In this document: piece after piece, positions 37,421 to 46,354 of the stretch
How positions within the stretch are numbered: position 1 is the first letter of the stretch
Layout: each line of letters starts with the position of its first letter
Assembly: GCA_015499995.1 (NCBI GenBank)
Contig: JADNRV010000150.1
Coordinates: 62,001-126,000 of the forward strand
DNA length: 64,000 nt
Source of the DNA: Flammula alnicola
Lineage: Eukaryota > Basidiomycota > Agaricomycetes > Agaricales > Strophariaceae
Direction: 5' to 3'
The notes under the pieces: model-generated
The model's input: the letters and a program-made list of their open reading frames with translations, nothing else
Database searches by the model: none
Told to the model about the DNA's origin: nothing
Translations under genes and position numbers: made by a program

Positions 37421-38037
37421 CGATTTGCTGAAAGTTGTTTGTACACCGTTGCCACCTACCCAATACAGCAACTTTGATGATTGTGTCACAAATGGGTCAC
37501 ATCATTGATTTGAACGTCAGAACCGCTTCAAGACCACTTATCATCAACTCTCACTTCCTTCATCGTCCCCATGTCCTCCCCTTACACTCGTCATATCTGC
37601 TCTCCTCTACAGATTATCCACATATCCTATGGCTCTGGCTCCGCAGCATGCAGGCTCAGAGTATCATAAGAATGGACTTTGAATGGCCTATACAATATCG
37701 GGGACTTGAAACTCACCGTCGCAATATCGTTGCGACCGTTCCTTGATTTTATCACTTTTTCAACGGATTTTGTAGGTCTTTTTCTCCGCAAAACACAGAA
37801 TAGTCTGACCCTCAATAGCGCTCAGAGACAATATGGAAATTTCAAGGTGCTTGCTCAATATCGCTCGTGCTTCGCCAAAGTTCTCCCTGAATGGGAGCTA
37901 TTCACAACCTGCCGATGTTCGCTATCTCTGCGTTTGGGGTGTTTTGCGGAGTTGCCTCTGAAGGACTGCAGAATTTGTGGGGAAGGCATAGAAACATATA
38001 AAGGTAAGCTCGTCTCGATAATTTTATCCTCACCAAG

Positions 38038-39973
38038 ATGACAACTCACAATTTTCGCGTTCACCCATCTGTTCCCAGGTCTCCACCTGGAGCTCGTCAT
38101 GCTTCACTTCGACCTGAGGGTACAAGCTCGACTCCGAGGACCAATTTGCAACAAGTTCTGGCGCGTCGCCGTCCTTCAGACTATTGGCTCAATTCCCCTG
38201 CTTGGATTGGTAAGGATTTGTCTCGTCTTATATTACTTTCCTAATTTGCTGATGTTTTCTTTATGCAGATGGCGCCTCTGACCCGCCGATCTTCTTCTAT
38301 ACCAATGAAGAGATTCTTGCAACTCTTCAAGAGTTTCGGCCTGATCACCCAATGCTGCAGCGCACTGCGGTCTCTGTATCCACTCCAGAGCCATCTTCCT
38401 CGGCATCTCCTGCACCTTCAAGCCCTCTTCCGAGTACTGTTTCTTCATCGAGCTCTGAGCCATCACCAACACCTGCTCCTTCGTCAGCTGACGGCTCAGA
38501 TGTGGCTGCTCAACCAGGTATATTTTATTTATTGTTCTGATTGTCGTTGACTTATTCAAATCTCTAGCTGTTCCCCCTGCGCCTCTCGCAGGAGCGGGAC
38601 ACATGGTTGCCGTAACCATGGTCTACTCAATGGCAGAACCAGGTAAAGGTTCAAGAGCATTGAGGCCTGTCATCAAGAAGCACCGGAATGCGAAGTTCGA
38701 TTATATCAAGATTTTGGAGCTCGATCGCCCGGCGTTTATCTGCGCGTGGCTTCGTGTTCATGACCTCTCTGATCAATACAGTCCTGGAACTCACTCAGGC
38801 CCTCCCTTCAAGCTCTGGTGGTCGGGATCTGCGTACGTACTTTGCCCTTATTCTTTGATATTATGCTTACTGTTTCTTCTAGTGGTGGAAAGTCGGGTGC
38901 CATCACGATCGATTCCAATCGTGACTACGATGTTGCCATCAACGCATTGTCCAAGAAGAGCAAATACTCATGTCAAGTTGGGGTCGAGTTTGACACAGAT
39001 ATGATGGAAGGCTTTCGCATCAGGAAGCGGGTAAGTTTGTATCCTTTCTCACCTGCATGTCAATCTCTTATTGTCAATCATAGTCCTTGCCGCTGACAGA
39101 AGGAAAGGACGTTGAGGTTGAATTACTCTATGGAACAAAGGTAATCATGTCGCTTTTTCTGTTGAAATTTCCTCTGATATTTTTGCAGGTGCCGCGTGTT
39201 GAAGGTTATAGTGCAGCGGAGCAAATGCATGGAGAAATCATTATGCAACTTAAGCAGAAGTGGGTTTGCGAGAAGCACCAAGGCGAGCATGGTGAACCTG
39301 GGGCCTGTTACATTGATAGCGCAGGTAATCACCTGGGCTTGAACAACTGCAAGCTCAAGATATGGGCCACTGCTATTGTGAGTCACCATGCCCTAACTTT
39401 TGTTATCTTTGGTACTTATTCCCATCTGTTTACTAGGCAGCAGCTGATGCGACAAGGCATGAACCGCCCAACACTGTCGAGTTCGATGGTATTCGTGATG
39501 GACGTCTTTCATCCTCTGTCAAATCTCGTGGCCGCAGTGGTCCCCGTCGCTCTTTTACTCCACCACCGTCAACAGCTGATCCTGCAACGCTACTGGTCAC
39601 AGCCATGATTCCTTTCCTTACCGGGCTCGCATCTGGCAGTGCCTCTGCTGCTTCCGCCTCTGCTGCTGCCTCTAATATGCCAGCAACTCCTGTCCGTCCC
39701 AAATATTCTGCGACTCCTTTCTCTCCTATGCCCACACCAACCTCGGAACTCCATGCTTGCCTGGCTGACTTTGCCAGGATCAAGAAGATCGACATTACTG
39801 GATCTGAATCAGCCCTCTCCGCACTCGATCTCACCCCAGACATTATTCCTGGTGTCCCAGTTCCCCGCCTCTGTGATATTATCCCTGCAGTCGAGGGCCA
39901 GATCTACAAGTTTCAGTCATTCTGCAAAGAATGGACCGAGCGCCTTGAGGAGAAGAAGCGTCGGCTTTTGTGA
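38038..39973 (+). CDS. Passenger gene of the Tc1 element, unknown function (left copy)
   Basis: Protein of roughly 500 residues over about seven exons. It begins MTTHNFRVHPSVPRSPPG, then RRRPSDYWLNSPAWI, spliced to DGASDPPIFFYTNEEILATL. A Ser/Pro-rich segment follows, then a folded-looking core: MVAVTMVYSMAEPGKGSRAL, ILELDRPAFICAWLRVHDLS, FKLWWSGSA, AITIDSNRDYDVAINAL, and CEKHQGEHGEPGACYIDSAG, which holds a Cys/His cluster. The C-terminus after another low-complexity part is helical and SAM-like (LHACLADFARIKKIDITGSE, ALSALDLTPDIIPGVPVPRL), ending EEKKRRLL. There is no DDE catalytic motif or known transposase signature. I recall similar agaricomycete hypothetical proteins but no function. The two copies differ by at least one residue (Asn/Asp, 38143 against 53264). 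Confidence 0.75.
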
Positions 39974-40030
39974 CTAGTCACTTTCCCATTGTTGGTATGG
40001 TCTTCGTAACTGTTTTCTAATTGTGTCTTT

Positions 40031-40184
40031 TGCCCTTTGGCTAGTCCTGTCATTACTCTCATGCCCGTGTCGTTACCAGCCTCTCTGTCGTTACTCATTG
40101 TGTCTATGCCTTTCGGGCAATCCTGTCATTTCTCTTGGTGTTGTTAGCAAACTCGTATGCCCTTCAGGCAAATCCTGTCATTAC
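40031..40184 (+). repeat. Three hairpin-forming repeats between the convergent Tc1 genes (left copy)
   Basis: Copies at 40031-40056, 40107-40131 and 40158-40184 share the form TGCC-(4-6 nt)-GGC(A/T)-A-TCCTGTCATT. TGCC and GGCA can pair as a short stem. They lie just past both stop codons, so they might act in 3'-end formation or as protein-binding sites. Confidence 0.65.
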
Positions 40185-40212
40185 TGAATAACATGTTGCC
40201 ATCACTATCTAC

Positions 40213-41292
40213 TCAGTCATATCCACAGTTTGTAATCCATCCCTCAGCATCACTGCTGCTGATATTGAGGGCCGCCTGCTGGATCAACCATGGCCGTACT
40301 TCAGGACGAATGGCTTCTGCTTCATGCCGTCGCAACCATGCTTTTATTGAGGAAAATGCTTGTTCAATAGGGTTGAAGTCGGGTGAATACGGAGGTAGAT
40401 AAATCAATCGTGCACCTTCAAAACTTTGACAATCAGATTAACGCAACAGATGGTGTGATCAAAACTATACCGCATTCATCAACTATAATCTTTCTGATAT
40501 CTTCGTCGTGATGAATAGCACAGTTGTCGAGAATAACAACACTTCGTGGTCCAGGATATGGTGTGAGTTTGGGGGCCTACACAACGTCAGTACAAGAACG
40601 CATTGAATGATGAGAAATACGACAGACGAGATCATGAAGAAATGAAATGAACTTCTCCTTGTTAATGGAACCCTCAAATATGTCAAGAGCTATTATTCCA
40701 TCACATGTAAGTGCAGGAAGTATCGAATAACGCTGTCCACGGATGAAGGCAGCCCGTCGCACACATGCACGACCCATACCAGCCCAACCTGCGTCTCTCT
40801 GGTTCGTCTGATTGTCTACGCTCACTTCGTCTGATTGTCTACGCTCGCTTCGTCCAACCAAATGATGAATTCTTTCGGAATGTCACCATTGACTCCTTGC
40901 CACGTTGATCTGAGGAGCTCATTCCTCTCCAATGCTGATTTTGCGACTCTTTTATAAGAAAGAGCTATCCTTCGAAGTGATCGGGAGATGGTCGAAATAT
41001 GGACTTCCATATCGTGAACTTCAAGTAATTTCTCTTGAATTTCATCGAGATACAGTGTAGGATTTGCATCCAAGAGGGATGATATATAATTTAGCATTGT
41101 CATGTCAAGGATGCGAGGGCGGCCAGAGCGGCGTGCATGGGGGTTGGTGACTTGGCCATACTCGCGGTAGAGTGCGAGGATCTTGTAGACAGCTCTCTCT
41201 GTGCAGCCAGCAAGCTCGGCGATCTCTCGAGCATCCTTTTGCTGCTCAAAATGCCAGACAACTATGCGTTCGCGCAGCTCTTCTGAGATCAT
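40213..41292 (-). pseudogene. Tc1-type transposase, left copy, broken by a 23-bp tandem duplication
   Basis: The DNA-binding half is intact from 41292: MISEELRERIVVWHFEQQKD, ELAGCTERAVYKILALYREY (first helix-turn-helix), RRSGRPRILD (AT-hook-like), then a second HTH (VHISTISRSLRRIALSYKRV). The DDE domain starts with FIIWLDEASVD (first Asp). Directly after it, a 21-bp sequence occurs twice with a 23-bp period (40803-40823 and 40826-40846), shifting the frame into a stop. Past it the protein resumes (GWAGMGRACVRRAAFIRGQR), and after an intron gives VVILDNCAIHHDEDIRK (second Asp) and LPPYSPDFNPIEQAFSSIKA (Glu), with about 35 residues between D and E. It ends at 40213. Confidence 0.88.
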
Positions 41293-41411
41293 TGGTGTAG
41301 CAGGTTATCGAGAGAACGTCAAATCCATCAGTATCTCACGATCGTGGAAGCGACAGGCGTGACAACCTTTTTTGTACATACGCAAATCTGCACAAACAAG
41401 CTCACGCAAGA

Positions 41412-41440
41412 TGAACTGAACGAATTTATGCAACACCCTG
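41412..41440 (-). repeat. Tc1 terminal inverted repeat, inner end (left copy)
   Basis: Reads CAGGGTGTTGCATAA on the minus strand from 41440; this base is also the last base of the element in the inverted-repeat arm. Confidence 0.92.
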
Positions 41441-41442
41441 TA

Positions 41443-42413
41443 ACTCCTACGTATGTAAATCACTGACTAAAGAAGGTTTACTCGGTGTTGCTAGATTGTG
41501 TGCTTACCATTCAATATCTTCGACGCGAATGAATATCAGGATGTATCTACGCAGCAGACTGCGGCAGAGCCTCATGGACTCACCTCAAATCAAACGAAAG
41601 ATGGTTGTTTAGAAACAGTGGCGGAGACGAAAATTGAAACTCGGTTCAGCGAACCAAAATTTCACACCAGGCTCAGCCTACACATAATGAATGAATCAGG
41701 AATCAGATCTAATCAGAGTCGATACTCTTGAGATTCTTGGAGACTCTTGCCTCAACTAGCTCTCTTGAATTCGGACTCAAAGGTCGACTACGGGACAACC
41801 TTGGGATGTCCACGTCTCTCAAGTATTACCATCCGATAATTCAGTGTCTCCATCACAAATAGAGGCACAGATACCAGAGATAGACGGTCCTCCACCGTCA
41901 TCTCTCACTCTCCACTGTTTAGGAAAATTTGAAAATAATTACTGATTCACATACGAATCCTGCTGCGGACGACCTTGTCTAATTGTTATATTCACCCTTT
42001 GGTATATTTAGTCCATCATCATTGTGGATGCCACTCTTTATATATCTTGATACTTGATACTAGGTTACCGTTGCATTTATTTCTGTCGCAAAGGGCGATT
42101 GTGAGTTGGCATATTCTAAACGTCGATGGTGATTAATCCTGTTAATTCAACGGGTCGTCATACGTGTATGAACATAGGACACCAGTAGTACGTATATGTG
42201 GAGTGCCCGGGGTATATATTAAAGTCCTTTCCGACTATCCAGCCATGTCTGAAGCCAACCTAAATTCACCACCGGTACCTTGGAAGCAGACGCAAGCGCT
42301 GCAGAGCTTTAAGAATATCGCTTCACGCCTTTCCAATGCCAGTGTACGTCCTGAAGCCAGATTTCTACCAACGCCGTCGTGACTACAGGGGACGAGGTTG
42401 TATATTGGGTGGA
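41443..42413. other. Spacer left edge, no confident gene
   Basis: First unique DNA inside the inverted repeat. No domain-bearing frame is seen. It ends in the 3' region of the small minus-strand gene at 42414. Confidence 0.4.
42246..42382 (+). CDS. Possible 45-residue protein
   Basis: ATG at 42246 opens MSEANLNSPPVPWKQTQ and closes at 42382, with a TATA-like GTATATATTA about 30 bp upstream. It is convergent with the 59-residue gene. It has no recognised domain and could be chance. Confidence 0.25.
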
Positions 42414-42718
42414 TTATTTGGGTGTAGGCTTAGAACCCTTCCCCGCTGGCTGTGTCTGCGAATGAAATGTTACGAAAGGCATTATTAGGCAAACTTGAAA
42501 GTACCACATACCTTGACAATGCAAAGGCCATCTTTCTCTTCCGCTTCTGCACGGCGTCTGGCTAGCCAACTGTTGAACGAGATAAGTATGAGTATTTGCA
42601 GTAATAAGATGACAGTGAATCGTCGGTAATGAACTTACGCAGGGTCATTCTTGCGATTCGATGATGGGCGAGGCTGGATGGCTCCAGCACCAGGAACTGG
42701 CATTTTAATTCTCGCCAT
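42414..42718 (-). CDS. Small basic protein, 59 residues, three exons, unknown
   Basis: Exon 1 from the ATG at 42718 gives MARIKMPVPGAGAIQPRPSS and NRKNDPA. A GTAAGT...CAACAG intron joins it in phase to WLARRRAEAEEKDGLCIVK, and a GTATGT...TTCGCAG intron joins that to TQPAGKGSKPTPK and a TAA at 42414. Both introns have canonical borders, are of typical agaricomycete size, and keep one frame open although all three exons are short, which argues for a real gene. The product is rich in Arg, Lys, Pro and Gly with one Arg/Glu helix; no signal peptide or membrane segment. I do not recognise a family. Confidence 0.6.
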
Positions 42719-43721
42719 GGGTGGTGGTATGAGTCAATGTGGGTATTCGCCTCAAGAATGGAGGCATCTTGCTTTAAATAAGGCTGCGACTCTGAACAGG
42801 TTGTCGTTTGAACAGCCCCCGCCACCCTGAATGTAGCAGGCCATTCCAGAAATTTCCACCGCTTACCCGCGGCGGCACCGCCTTTCAGCACTGCCTCTAT
42901 GTACGTGTGTCCATCCACAGTCCCCACGTTGCAATCCAGGCAAACGGGAATAGAAAGGAATGCCCTGCCGTCCCGGCATGCAGATGCAGTGATCTGTTAG
43001 AGTGGCAGTGCCAACATTTGATCTTGTCTGCCAAAGGCCCTCAACGGCAGGCTTCGGCAGCCACGTTTCAACGTCCAACTTTCAACGTCAACAGTAATCT
43101 AATCACACCTTCGGCTTGTTCCAGCCATTTCGGAAAATGAGCGAGCTTCGGGAGAAGTAGGTGGACTCGGATCTGCCCTGAGTTCAGCGGCAGATCCAGT
43201 ATGAGTATTTTTGGGCGACGACGTATTTACAAATACAAGAGGAACTATAAATACAAGTGATACAATGATACAAGGGAGAAAAACGGGGAGGGAAGCAGGC
43301 GGGTGAATGAAAACCGAAATGACTGTAACTACAAAAACTGTGAGCGTCGCGGGGAGAAGACCAGAGGGATGTCTTACCCAGGAATCTGTGAGCGTCGCGA
43401 GGAGAAGACGGAGGCTCCAGATTGCCTGAGTGTCGAATATAAGGGACTCGGAATGTCTATGCATGGAGCACGAGAGACTTACCCGAGACCCATTGGTCAC
43501 TGAGACCGGAACGTCATCTACACCCCATTGAACAGAAAGGAGGCAGCGAGAAGCCTAAGAGATGCGCGCGGAGCGTACGCATTCTGTTCGATAGGGAGTT
43601 GTAGACGGTATGTGCGTGTGTGAGAACATTGATCCCACGTACCTCGGGTGATTAGACTTATGTAATTTTCTCTTAAATTCGATTCAACATTCAACTTCAT
43701 TCAGCGTAACTTTTGAGTCAC
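42719..43721. other. Intergenic in the spacer
   Basis: Upstream of the 59-residue gene and of the kinase-like gene. Contains the short direct repeat at 43338-43409 and frames without recognised content (43099-43500 minus has a hydrophobic stretch only). Confidence 0.4.
43338..43409 (+). repeat. 24-bp direct repeat, period 48 bp
   Basis: Units at 43338-43361 and 43386-43409, both beginning CTGTGAGCGTCGCG, differ at one base. They are probably a local tandem duplication. Confidence 0.7.
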
Positions 43722-45164
43722 ATGCCAACCTCGACTTCCACAAGTATCGCTACAGCAATATTGACAGGATCCATCCTTATATCATATGCTCTGTGGGCAA
43801 TTCATTCAAGTTCTCCACTTACACTTAAAAGAAAGCAACGCATTCGTGCAAAGGTCAGGCTCAATTTGAATCTCCTCGAAGTTCTATATCTGGTTTCATA
43901 CTGACGTGTTCTTTCATTTACAGCTCCCTGCTAATCTCTACGTATGGAGAACACCTGGATCTGAAAAAGCAGGTGAACAGATTTGGAAAGCTTTAGACAA
44001 AGTCTTTCGCGAGTCAGGATTTACGCTCTGGCCTCACGAAGGCTTTAACGTTCAGAATATGCCTGGTGGCACCAATCCTCCAGTGACGGGATTTGGTTAT
44101 GTCATTTCCGGTCGGATCCCAAAGCAGTAGGAGGACTGGTGCAGCTTCGTGTATTCGAATATATGGTTCGCAATGCTGACCGTCTATCCTCACTAAATAT
44201 CTGATGTGTATTACAACGTTTAGAATCCCCTCTGTCGAGCCGCCCGTACCCGAGAGGGGCTTGATGTTGTTATCCGTGTCATAGTTCACGGAAACGCAGG
44301 TCAGGATCACCTAAAAATTCTGAGGAAAATCGCGGCAGGTAAGGACAGCCTGAATAGCAATAACCACACTCTTCCTCTTTTTCGGGAATTCCAGTTCGAA
44401 GACATCGTTTTCGGTATTTTCCCCAAGGTGGGTGCTGGGGTCTCCGACGTATACGGCGGCTGGGCGAAGAACTCGGTGGGAGATATCATTGAGATGCTCA
44501 TGCAAATGTTAGAGGTGCGCTTCATTGTTTGTCTACTGACTTGCGATGTATCTCAACGTTTATGCCAAGGGCCTCGCATTTATTCACCAAGAAAATGTTG
44601 CGCATCGTGTGAGTGCTTTATTGTGTACTTAATGTGGGCTCCTGACGTTTCTCAGGACGCTTTCCGCGACAATTTCCTGGTTCAATGGCACCCAGAGTCC
44701 CTGGCCACAAAGAAGATTTCTGTGTCCCGTCCTCGAGTCTATCTTAGAGATTTTGAGGTTGCGATAGAATTCCCGCCGGAATGCCCTGTCGATGAACGGG
44801 TATGCACAGGTTTGCCCATAAGCGGTTCTTTGCGTCTCGAAAAATATTCTCGCCCTCATGCGCCCGAGTTCGCATCTGGGAAGCCCTATAATCCGTTCAA
44901 GCTCGATGTATGGCAGTTGGGCACCAGTTTCTCAGAACTCCAATTCAAAGTAGGAGACACTCTTCCCCATGCCTTTGCATTTACTTACCGTTTCTTGCCA
45001 TCCAGACGACGATTCCCTCAATCGACCAGGTTCTGATTGATATGACACATGCAGACCCGGTACATCGATTAGATGCACAGGAGGCTTTTGATCAGCTTAG
45101 GACAGTGGTTCATTCGATGACCCCGGAATCACTGCTCATTGAGCCATATGTGGCCAAAATTTGA
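43722..45164 (+). CDS. Membrane-anchored kinase-like protein, degenerate motifs
   Basis: Agaricomycete protein-kinase-like family. The start at 43722 gives MPTSTST and the probable membrane segment SIATAILTGSILISYALWAI. Exon 2 begins LPANLYVWRTPGSEKAGEQI. Further blocks: LCRAARTREGLDVVIRVIVH, GNAGQDHLKILRKIAAGKDS, FEDIVFGIFPKVGAGVSDVY, WAKNSVGDIIEMLMQMLE, GLAFIHQENVAHR spliced to DAFRDNFLVQWHPESL. It closes YNPFKLDVWQLGTSFSELQ, TTIPSIDQVLIDMTHADPV and ESLLIEPYVAKI. HRD and the downstream Asn are kept, but the lysine of HRDxK is absent and the metal-binding DFG reads DFE (YLRDFEVAIEF), so activity is doubtful. Near 44110 the frame must shift by one base (from VISGR to SDPKAVGGLVQLRVF) with no plausible intron: either a mutation or a sequence error. 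Confidence 0.72.
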
Positions 45165-46115
45165 CGTCTTCATGTTCCCTGGTTATTTTGTCGATGTCTT
45201 TTCTTAGGCTTGCTTAGGGCATAGGAAAATTAGCGTGGAAGGCGTGCCAGAGGCGAAGTGTTTTGTTGCGGTCGGTGTCGATGTTGAATCCACAGCCCTT
45301 CCTCCACATCCATCTGCCCATCGAATATACCCCTGCGGCAGCTAGCTGACTTCGTAATGGAGAGAAAATCTATAGATGAGTAAGTACCGCTATAGTGTAA
45401 AAGCAGCGGATGAGCGTGCGTTGCAGCGATGTTCTGGAACTTGGAAGCCGATCCTTTCATATATCTTCTCTTGAGTTCTAAGAGTAGTGGTGAGGGAGCT
45501 TAAGAGCGTGCCCCGTCATGCACAATGGTTGCGTGTTATTTCTTCGAGTCCTCCTGCATTTAATGCGGGCTCGTCTGGAGAGACAGCAACTCTGCTCTGT
45601 AACGTTCAACTGTGGAGAAGAGTCAGAGACACAGGCAGATAGCATAAGGCCTGCGCGTGAGACCTTGAGTTGTGAATCGGTTCGTTGCGTTCAAACGGGG
45701 GATAGGGGAACCATTGACACGCTCCGGTTTCTGTATACAGTCCTCCGTGAAGCAGACGAGAACTTCGTAGGTGACGCGAGGACAGAAATAAACTTACAAG
45801 AATTTCCCACTAGAGGTAAAGAAGATCTTATGAATCTGTCATCGGCGAGGACAGAATTAACCGAACCGGGCAGGTTTTCTACCTTCAGAATATTCTACTC
45901 GGTCTCGGTGGACGAGAGAAGGATGAAATGTATGGAATTTGTACGGAATAAACAGAGAAAATTTTAGAACCTCGCGAAAACATGGAAAGTAGCGAACTTC
46001 AATGCAAATAAATTTTGAACAAGGCGACCAGTTGTTGGGAGGGGTTGTGCTCGCGTGGATTAGATTAGCTCAACAATGTGGCTGTGCCATGTACACATTG
46101 TCAGCAACTCCCAAC
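45165..46115. other. Intergenic in the spacer
   Basis: 3' flank of the kinase-like gene up to the hAT terminus. A plus-strand frame at 45518-45967 has no recognisable content. The symmetry centre of the inverted repeat (about 45703) falls here, without local palindromic sequence. Confidence 0.4.
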
Positions 46116-46354
46116 TAGGGTTCCGTGAGTAATTCACCGAAAATTTCTAACAATGTTAGTAACATTTGGTGCTCGCTGGCCATTATTAGCATAGGTTAAT
46201 AACATTTCTCACAAATTTGTTACTAACAGGTTAATAATTAATTTCTAACAGTGTGAAAAATAAAAGGGCATGTTAGAAATTGTTAGAAATGTGAATTTCG
46301 CGAAGGGGAGTTTGTTAGAGTATTTGAAACAGCTTTCTGCACATAATTACATGA

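Larger units (their letters stand above)
37392..41440. mobile_element. Two-gene Tc1/mariner element, left copy (4049 bp)
   Basis: Ends are about 29-bp inverted repeats with two mismatches, starting CAGGGTGTTGCATAA, flanked on both sides by TA (37390-37391 and 41441-41442), the hallmark of Tc1/mariner insertion. It carries a Tc1-type transposase on the minus strand (40213-41292) and a convergent passenger gene on the plus strand (38038-39973). Most Tc1/mariner elements are 1.3-2.4 kb with only a transposase, so 4 kb with a second gene is unusual. The first 620 bp before the passenger ATG hold frames with cysteine pairs (37679-38041) that I could not join to the gene. Confidence 0.93.
27403..41442. 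repeat. Left arm of a giant inverted repeat
   Basis: This interval is the near-exact reverse complement of 49964-64000 (coordinate sums stay within 91397-91408 throughout). The inner limit is the TA that flanks the Tc1/mariner element at 41441; the sequences diverge directly after it (CTCCTACG here, against AACATG on the mirrored side). The outer limit cannot be fixed, because the right arm runs off the window. Differences are mostly one- or two-base indels, with at least one substitution (38143 A against 53264 C). Indels are densest in the left copy of the Old Yellow Enzyme gene. Confidence 0.97.

Noticed and set aside
37679..38041. Cysteine-rich frame upstream of the passenger gene (ELFTTCRCSLSLRLGC, LKDCRICGEG), possible extra 5' exon or zinc ribbon
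   Set aside because: Its GTAAGC donor joins the passenger's ATG exon out of frame and soon hits a stop. The join to a later AG gives a different frame from the convincing YWLNSPAW-DGASDPP junction.
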